Positions 58,101 through 64,000 of a DNA stretch of 64,000 nucleotides are shown one piece after another. A program made the position numbers and the translations under genes. The stretch is taken from contig CP071499.1 of NCBI GenBank assembly GCA_017354895.1, forward strand, positions 3,162,001 through 3,226,000. Direction: 5' to 3'. The notes below the pieces were generated by a model. The model saw only the letters and a program-made list of their open reading frames with translations, was not told where the DNA came from and searched no databases. The DNA is from Podospora comata (Eukaryota > Ascomycota > Sordariomycetes > Sordariales > Podosporaceae). Positions within the stretch are counted from its first letter, which is position 1. Every line of letters begins with the position of its first letter.

Positions 58101-58249
58101 TGACAGTGATCCAGATGGTTAAAGCACGTCTCGCAAACCTCCAGAAGAAGATGCTTGCCATCTCTCGAGCTCAACAGCAGCAGCAACAGGACATAATTTC
58201 TGTCAGACGTCGTAGCGGCGAGCTGGCACCACGCAGTGTCCCGGTCTGA
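55198..58249 (+). CDS. atg1: Serine/threonine-protein kinase Atg1 (autophagy initiation)
   Basis: Three exons, 55198-55335, 55511-58055 and 58107-58249, giving 941 aa. The kinase domain is at about 25-330: Gly loop [16 protein letters not shown] with Lys55, [29 protein letters not shown], and [11 protein letters not shown]. It contains the family's insert between catalytic loop and DFG. A long disordered Ser/Pro middle follows. The C-terminal part has [15 protein letters not shown] and helices of the tandem MIT region that binds Atg13 ([37 protein letters not shown]). A Gln run sits near the end. Atg1 starts autophagosome formation under TORC1 control. Intron 1 (175 nt) has an unusual GTTCGA donor and lies inside the kinase glycine-rich lobe. 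Intron 2 has a perfect TACTAAC branch. Confidence 0.96.
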
Positions 58250-59727
58250 ACGTCTGACGATCCCAAAGCTGACGATTAACGAACAAACGACACCTATACA
58301 GGCTGCTACTACACACTTGAGCCCCGCGGCTAACGGTCTTGCCGGCCTTGTCAGGGCCTCGAAGGCCTGACGATCGCTTCGGGGACTATTTTCCTTGTGC
58401 AAATTCGTGTTTATGGTTTGGCACATCATACATTATAACGGAGTTTGACTGCTGATTATTTCGTCGATATTTATACTTTTTTTCCAGTGGGCATATATGG
58501 CGCGGTTAGCATGGCTGTTCGTTCTTGATGAAGCCGGAATCAAGCCTATGCATTTCATGCCTCAGAATTTGAGGGCGCTTGGGGACAGACCAGCGCGTTT
58601 TTCTTTTTCTTTTTGCCTCTTCTTTGTCTTTTTTTTTTTTTGGTTTCGGACCTTTCTTGTATTCGGACCCATGGCACGGGAGGTGGCCTATTTTAAACAA
58701 TTTTCTCTTGTTGGTTTTGGTTCGGGCGTAGATATTATTATTATCAATCTTTTATGGGGGCAACAAACGGGAAAGGAAACGGAGGGGTTTAGCGGGGAAA
58801 TGGGGATCTTTTTTTTCTCTTCTCTCTTGGTTATTACTGTAAGGAAACGGAATGGGGAGCAGTATTAGCAGTGTTTTATCACATTGCTTTTTTTTCTTGG
58901 TCTTGTTCTGGTGACTCCTTGTGGGGTTTTTATTTTTTGCATATCTCCTGCTGTGTTTTTGTGTGGTTGGGTCGAGTTGAGGAGAGAAGGGAGAGGAGGA
59001 AGCAAATAGGCATACCCTTATGCTAAGAGAATGGGAAACTATCAAAACATGTGAAACATATGAGAAATTCACAAATATATGTGAATGCAGATAATAAATA
59101 GACAACACAACATGTTGTTGAGAGCAAGCGGTGTAAAATGGTACATGGAATGGGCTTTTTTCCCCCGGATTATTACTAGACAGGAGATTTATAAAGGGGT
59201 AGTTGCCCTTTGAAAATCTGCATGGTTTTTTCTTGAAAAAATGTCTTGAATATTTGGAGTGTCTATTGTTGGCTATCAATTTTCACCAAAAGTCTAAAGG
59301 ACTGACAACATGTGCCCCCCTTCAGGAGAAAGGGAAAACTGAATACCACCAGATTCAAGACTGTAAAAAAAAATTAAAAAAATTGCCATTGATTCTGTCG
59401 TCAACTGCAGCGTCCAAACACGCTTTAAAAACAGACAACGCGAAAAGCTAAAAACATCCAAGGTGGTCACAGTAATCAATCATCATCACGAATCCTGAAA
59501 CAGAAAAAAAAAATTCTTCCTTCTCTCGCTCAGTTACACTTATCCACTTTCTCTCCCCTTATCAAATCACCCAAAAATATCAAAGACGCTCAACCCCGAC
59601 CCTAATGAAAACAAAACACCAAAACAACCAAGATGATATCAACTCCTACAAAACCATCATCCCACCCCCTTTTTTACTCAACCTAATTTCCATCCAACAT
59701 CCCCCCTCCACCCTCATCATCCCAATC
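58250..59727. other. Shared 3' flank of ATG1 and NUP188
   Basis: About 1.5 kb between converging stops, with several long poly-T and poly-A tracts (near 58627, 58811, 58888, 59368 and 59504). No gene is visible. Confidence 0.5.
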
Positions 59728-62700
59728 TTACTCCTCCCCCTCCTCCCCAGCCATCAAAACATCCCTCACCCCCTCCAAAACCCCAACAACCTTCTCCTCC
59801 AGCACAGTCTGACAATCCCCCCCCCCTGCGCCCTCCCTGGTCTTCATCCCCCACCACTCCCTCTCCCTCTCCGTCAGCGGCAGCAACCTCTCCCTCAGCA
59901 CCTTTCTACTCTGCAGCCAAAACTCGACATGTTCCAGCACCTTTCCCGAGTCCCACCCCGTCACCTCGGGTATATCCCTCGTGTTGTTCTCCCTCAACGC
60001 CCCCAACACCTTCGCCAGCAGACTCAGAGAGTGAATCTCGTTCATCGTCGCCAGGGTAATGTAAAAAGGGTGGGTTCTGGTGCTGTCTTCTGAGCCAAAG
60101 GACATGGTGGGGATTGTTCTGTCCATTCCCGGGGCTGCGAGCCTCTCGATAGAGGATTCAAGCAAGTTCGGGAACTGGTTCAACACAAAGGCTACCTCGG
60201 GCGCGATGGTAGGGCCCAAGGCGCCGAGGATGTTGATTAGCATTGGCAGGAGAGCACGAGACCAGATCGAGTAGCAGCGCATCTTGTTGACGGATTCCGT
60301 AAAGGGGGTGATGTTCTTCCTGCGGAGGAAGCCGGCAATGTTGGCCGAGGTGATGTGACCCAGGATGCCGTTGACGGCAAGCTGTTCGGCGATCTGGGGA
60401 AGGGACGAGAGTTCGAGGAGGAACAGCAAGGAGATCTCGCCGTAGACTGGGTCGCCGTTGCGACCGACGAGCTTGTCGGACCAGCTGAACAGTGAGGTGG
60501 CGACTTGGAAGATGTTGTGGTTGGACATGATGGTGATGATCTGCCCCTGGCATTGGTCGAGGCCGGGGACGGCGAGACAAGCCTGGAGGATGCCAGTCAC
60601 CAAAGCCATGTCGTCAGGCTCAGTGAGGGAGCCAGGCTCGTGGACAAGACCAGCCAATGCACGGAAAGACTGAGCCACTACACGGTCGAGAATGGTGATC
60701 ACCAACTGCGTGGCCGCTACCGAGGTCTCGGGGCCCGCCTTTGCGGGAGCGGGTGCATTGGAAGAGAGCTTGGTCCCGCGGAGCGTGACGAAGAGTATCC
60801 TCAGGAGTGTGCGGAAGTAGGTAATGTTTTCTGTGGCAAAAGGGTTGTCGACCACATTGATGGTTGTGGCAACCAGAGTCAGGAGCTGGGTAAAGTCCTT
60901 GGGTAGCTGTGAGCAATCAGCCAAACGCTTCAGCAGCGTCAGGGTCAAGTTAGCTCTCGACTCGGCAAGTCGGACAAAGATGTGGTCCGGAGCTGAAGGT
61001 CTTTGGTTGGCCTCCAGGCACTGCTCTGCCACTTGAATCATTTGCCTCGAAATGATGCCGCTCTTTGGCAACAAGCAACTGCTGAGTTCGAGAATGAGAT
61101 ACTCCCAAGCATGGAAGAGGGCCTGCAATCAGTTAGTAATCTACTACTGCATCGCATGAACAGAAAGACACTCACCACCTCGGCTTCCACAAGCGACAGG
61201 TTGAGATTGGCCTTCTCCATCTCTGTCCGGAAACCATTCTTCTTAGACCCAGCTCCCGCCCAGCCCGCATCATATCCGAGCATCTTTTCAGCGAAATCCA
61301 TGCCATAATAGTACTGTGCTCCAAGATTCTTGGGTACCAGGACGGTCCTCTTAAAGTCATCCAACTCAAGACCTGGATACCTCTGACTGAAATTCTTTGC
61401 AAAGTTAGAGTGTAGCGAGGCATTATAATCCGCTACCTGAACACCATGCCTAAGGAAATAGTCGAGGTCTTCCACGACCTTGGTGGCAAAGTCCTGCGCC
61501 TGACGCATCTGCCGCAAGTGGTAAAGCTGCATTGCAAAGGTCTCGGCAATGTAAGCTGCTATCCTGGCTTGGTAACCCGCCTCGGCCGGGTCGTTCTTAA
61601 AGACGAGCTCGGGAGCTTTGAGGTTCTTGACATAGGACCGCAGGCTACCTAAAAAGGACTTATCCTTTTGCATGGCAAAGATGGTCCAAGCCCAGTAGTT
61701 CTGCGCCGACGTGAAAAAGTCCAGAATGGCGAGGGTTTCCTGGCTAGGCAGCGTGGCAATAGACCGAAGCTTCTCCAACGCTGTGGACAGTACCGAGTCT
61801 GGTGAGATCTCTGCCATCTTTGCGTCACCCTTGAGAGCCTGGCGAGGGGTCTTGCCGGTGAGAAGACAGTTCGCCATCCACTGTTGCCGGTTGCGTAGGA
61901 TGATGGAAAAGAAGTTCCAGGTCCTCACCACCTCGGGTATCCTGTCAAAGGGCTTGTCCAACTGGGAGGCAATCTGAATGAACGAGTGAGACACTTGCGG
62001 GCCAAGGTAGCCAAGCAATGATGGCGGTTCACCGGAACCCTTGCCGGCATTTTCGACCAGTGCGCTCAGCAGTGCTATGACAGGCATCTTGAAGGAGTGC
62101 TTGATGGCTGGAAGTCTAGCAACAAGGGCGGCGCACTTGAATAGCTGCGTTTGGATGGCGGCCGTGGGGTGGTCCAGGTAGCTAGCAACTCTCAGGATAA
62201 TGGTGGCGAACGAAACCACCCCCGTGAGTCTTTCCGATACAATACGGGATCGATAAGGGTAGAGTGTCGAGTCGGTGATTTTGAAGGCGGCCAGGAGCGA
62301 GGTCAACAGTGGTTGGAATCGAAGCGAGCTGGACGCGGGAGCCAAAAAGCCTTCAATGATGTACCGAGAAGCCTCCAACAGGCAGCTTGTCAAGTTCTTG
62401 GGCGATTCCGGCGAACCCATGCTATATGTGTAGAAGAGCAGGCTGGTCATGATGTTCACCACTTCTGTGATCACAATGCTTTCGCCCACCTCTGACTCGA
62501 ATCTCCATGTCGCTGAGTTTTCAAAGATGTCTACAGCGGTCTGGGCTATCGCAAGGCACACTTGAGACAGAATCTTCTCCGACATGCCGGCCCATGGGTT
62601 CTCGTCAATTCTGACGCGGGCATTGGGGCTTGCCGCCGTCTTCCGCTGCGCAGCACTCGACATTGCGTTTTCCACCAAGCTGGAGAACAGCTTGACAGCG

Positions 62701-64000
62701 GACTGCAGGAAGTCTACCCGCTCGGCGTACATGTCCAGGCTGCCGGTGATTCTGGAGAGTCGACCGGACCGCCCCTCGCTGCTGATGAGACCACAGTTGG
62801 ACATGTATGACCAAACCCGGCCGGGGACCACTGGTAGCAACGCATGAAGAAACTGGAGGGAGGCCGTCATCACCTTGAACTTGCCGGCATCCAGCTGAGT
62901 AGGATCCTCTTCAATCAAGCCATTCAGGATCCCACACACGACTTTGATGATGTCGTTGTTACGCGGGAGGCTGCTGCTGGTTTCTTGAAGAACCTTGATG
63001 GCGCTCTCTGTGTTTGGTTTGGGTGATCTACCCGTGCTCCTGAGAACTTCTGTCCGCAACACGACAGCCAGGAGGGATATCGCTTCCGCAAGGTCGTCCG
63101 TGGTAAGTTTCCCTAACCCGCTGTCCCACGCCCCGTCCGACAGGTATACCTCGAGGCGTTTCCCAAGCAGCGCCAGAGCCGAGTGTTCAAACTCGAGCTT
63201 GGCTACTCTGCCAACATCGGTGACGAACCGGCCATATGTTCCGCTCGGAATGGTGAATTTTTCTTGAGGCGCGACTTTCCTGAAGGATCGTGCGCTAAAC
63301 AGGTCGATGTCCTCATCCACGCAGAATGAATTCGTATTTTCATCTTCATTCACCAGATGATATGATCGATCCCACATGGGATTCCACTCGATGGTCAGAC
63401 TTGGTGTTCTGTAAAGCCATCCGACTATCTGCTCCGAGCTCTGCTTATCGGACACCAGAGCTGCCAACAACGATCGACATATCTCGGTGAAGGGGATGAA
63501 TTCGTATGGGTATCTATTGTGCGACTGTTCGGTGTACTGTGTTCTCAAGAGCGGGTCTGTGAGCATCTGAGTGTATATGTCTAGCGCAGCCGAGTTGGGG
63601 ACTTCTGAAGAGATGTCCCAGTATGACTTGCTGCCAGACAACAGATACAGCAGACATGCAACAGGCTCAGTCTGGTAGCCCACAACGTGGAAAGTCCGCT
63701 TCAAGAGATCTTCAAACACCACGCGTGAACGAGCACCAATCATCGGTCGAAAAGCAGCAGTCTCGCCATAGCCCAGACAGCTAATCATCTCGCTGATAAT
63801 ATTGTAGACATGGCCCCTCGAGGTAGCCACCATGGCCATTGTTTCGGCCACTTGCATGTCTCGCTCCAGGTTTGCAACTTCCAGAAAGGCGTCGTAGGGT
63901 GATTGCTCGATCGAGATCAAACTTCCGCCGGAATTTCGTCGCTGTCGCCCTTCTGGCGGTGTAGGAGGCGCGATGGCCTCTGATTCGAACGTGCCTCTGG
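59728..64000 (-). CDS. nup188: Nucleoporin Nup188, large inner-ring scaffold (C-terminal 1,400 residues; partial)
   Basis: Exons 61122-59728 and 61176 to beyond 64000; the 53-nt intron has GTGAGT, a CTAAC branch and TGCAG, phase 0. The visible part is an all-helical α-solenoid without catalytic motifs. It contains an SH3-like segment (FTIPSGTYGRFVTDVGRVAKL then ALLGKRLEVYL), ENPWAGMSEKILSQVCLAIAQ, NYWAWTIFAMQKDKSFLGSLR, and ANLNLSLVEAEV joined to ALFHAWEYLILELSSCLLP. It ends WDSGKVLEHVEFWLQSRKVLRERLLPLT. These fit fungal Nup188, which pairs with Nic96 in the inner ring of the nuclear pore. Nup192 is the similar-sized alternative but usually lacks the SH3-like insert. The frame stays open to base 64000, so the N-terminus is outside. 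The last 200 bases are very G-rich on the sense strand. Confidence 0.8.

Overview
The window is nuclear DNA of a filamentous ascomycete, most likely a sordariomycete of the Sordariales type. Supporting traits are intron-bearing genes with short GT..AG introns (about 45-175 nt, often with a CTAAC/CTAAT branch point), a Zn2Cys6 regulator, a HET-domain gene, F-box decay, fungal-only families (DUF7702, Afi1), and many microsatellites in long non-coding stretches. I recognise eighteen protein genes, one broken F-box gene at the left edge and one nucleoporin gene cut by the right edge. Exon structures were worked out by hand; every spliced model quoted keeps the reading frame, except the HET gene, which has a real break.

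Layout, left to right. 1-14.5 kb: F-box pseudogene (-), PTM1-like seven-TM protein (-), U-box cyclophilin CYP8/PPIL2 (+), Zn2Cys6 regulator (-), a 3.2 kb non-coding stretch, HET-domain gene with frameshift (+), DUF7702 membrane protein (-). 15-26.4 kb: KTI12 (+), intracellular subtilase (+), MFS anion-type permease (-), 2.7 kb repeat-rich DNA, Sac7-like RhoGAP (-). 29.8-39.1 kb: TIM9 (+), SEC63 (-), TPR-DnaJ co-chaperone (-) with an open 95-codon frame beyond its stop, myosin regulatory light chain (-). 40.3-50.4 kb: AFI1 (+), S-formylglutathione hydrolase (+), small secreted cysteine-rich protein (-), GPI10 (-), ornithine aminotransferase (+). 50.4-64 kb: 3.6 kb of repeats and hairpins, a 1 kb ATG-free leader, autophagy kinase ATG1 (+), and nucleoporin NUP188 (-, partial).

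Most genes are conserved housekeeping functions: ER translocation (SEC63), GPI-anchor synthesis (GPI10), mitochondrial import (TIM9), nuclear pore (NUP188), autophagy (ATG1), tRNA modification (KTI12), cytokinesis/polarity (light chain, RhoGAP, AFI1), formaldehyde detoxification and arginine/ornithine breakdown. They do not form one pathway. The accessory part is 8-19 kb (HET, DUF7702, subtilase, permease) plus the left edge.

I do not see a clear new multi-gene system. The most unusual signals are: a sense-strand switch from C-ending to G-ending codons inside many genes; a 1 kb leader without a single ATG before ATG1, followed by one 13-codon uORF; the possible stop-codon readthrough tail with a membrane segment on the TPR-DnaJ gene; very small first coding exons (6, 8 and 19 nt); and two neighbouring hairpins near 51.8 kb.
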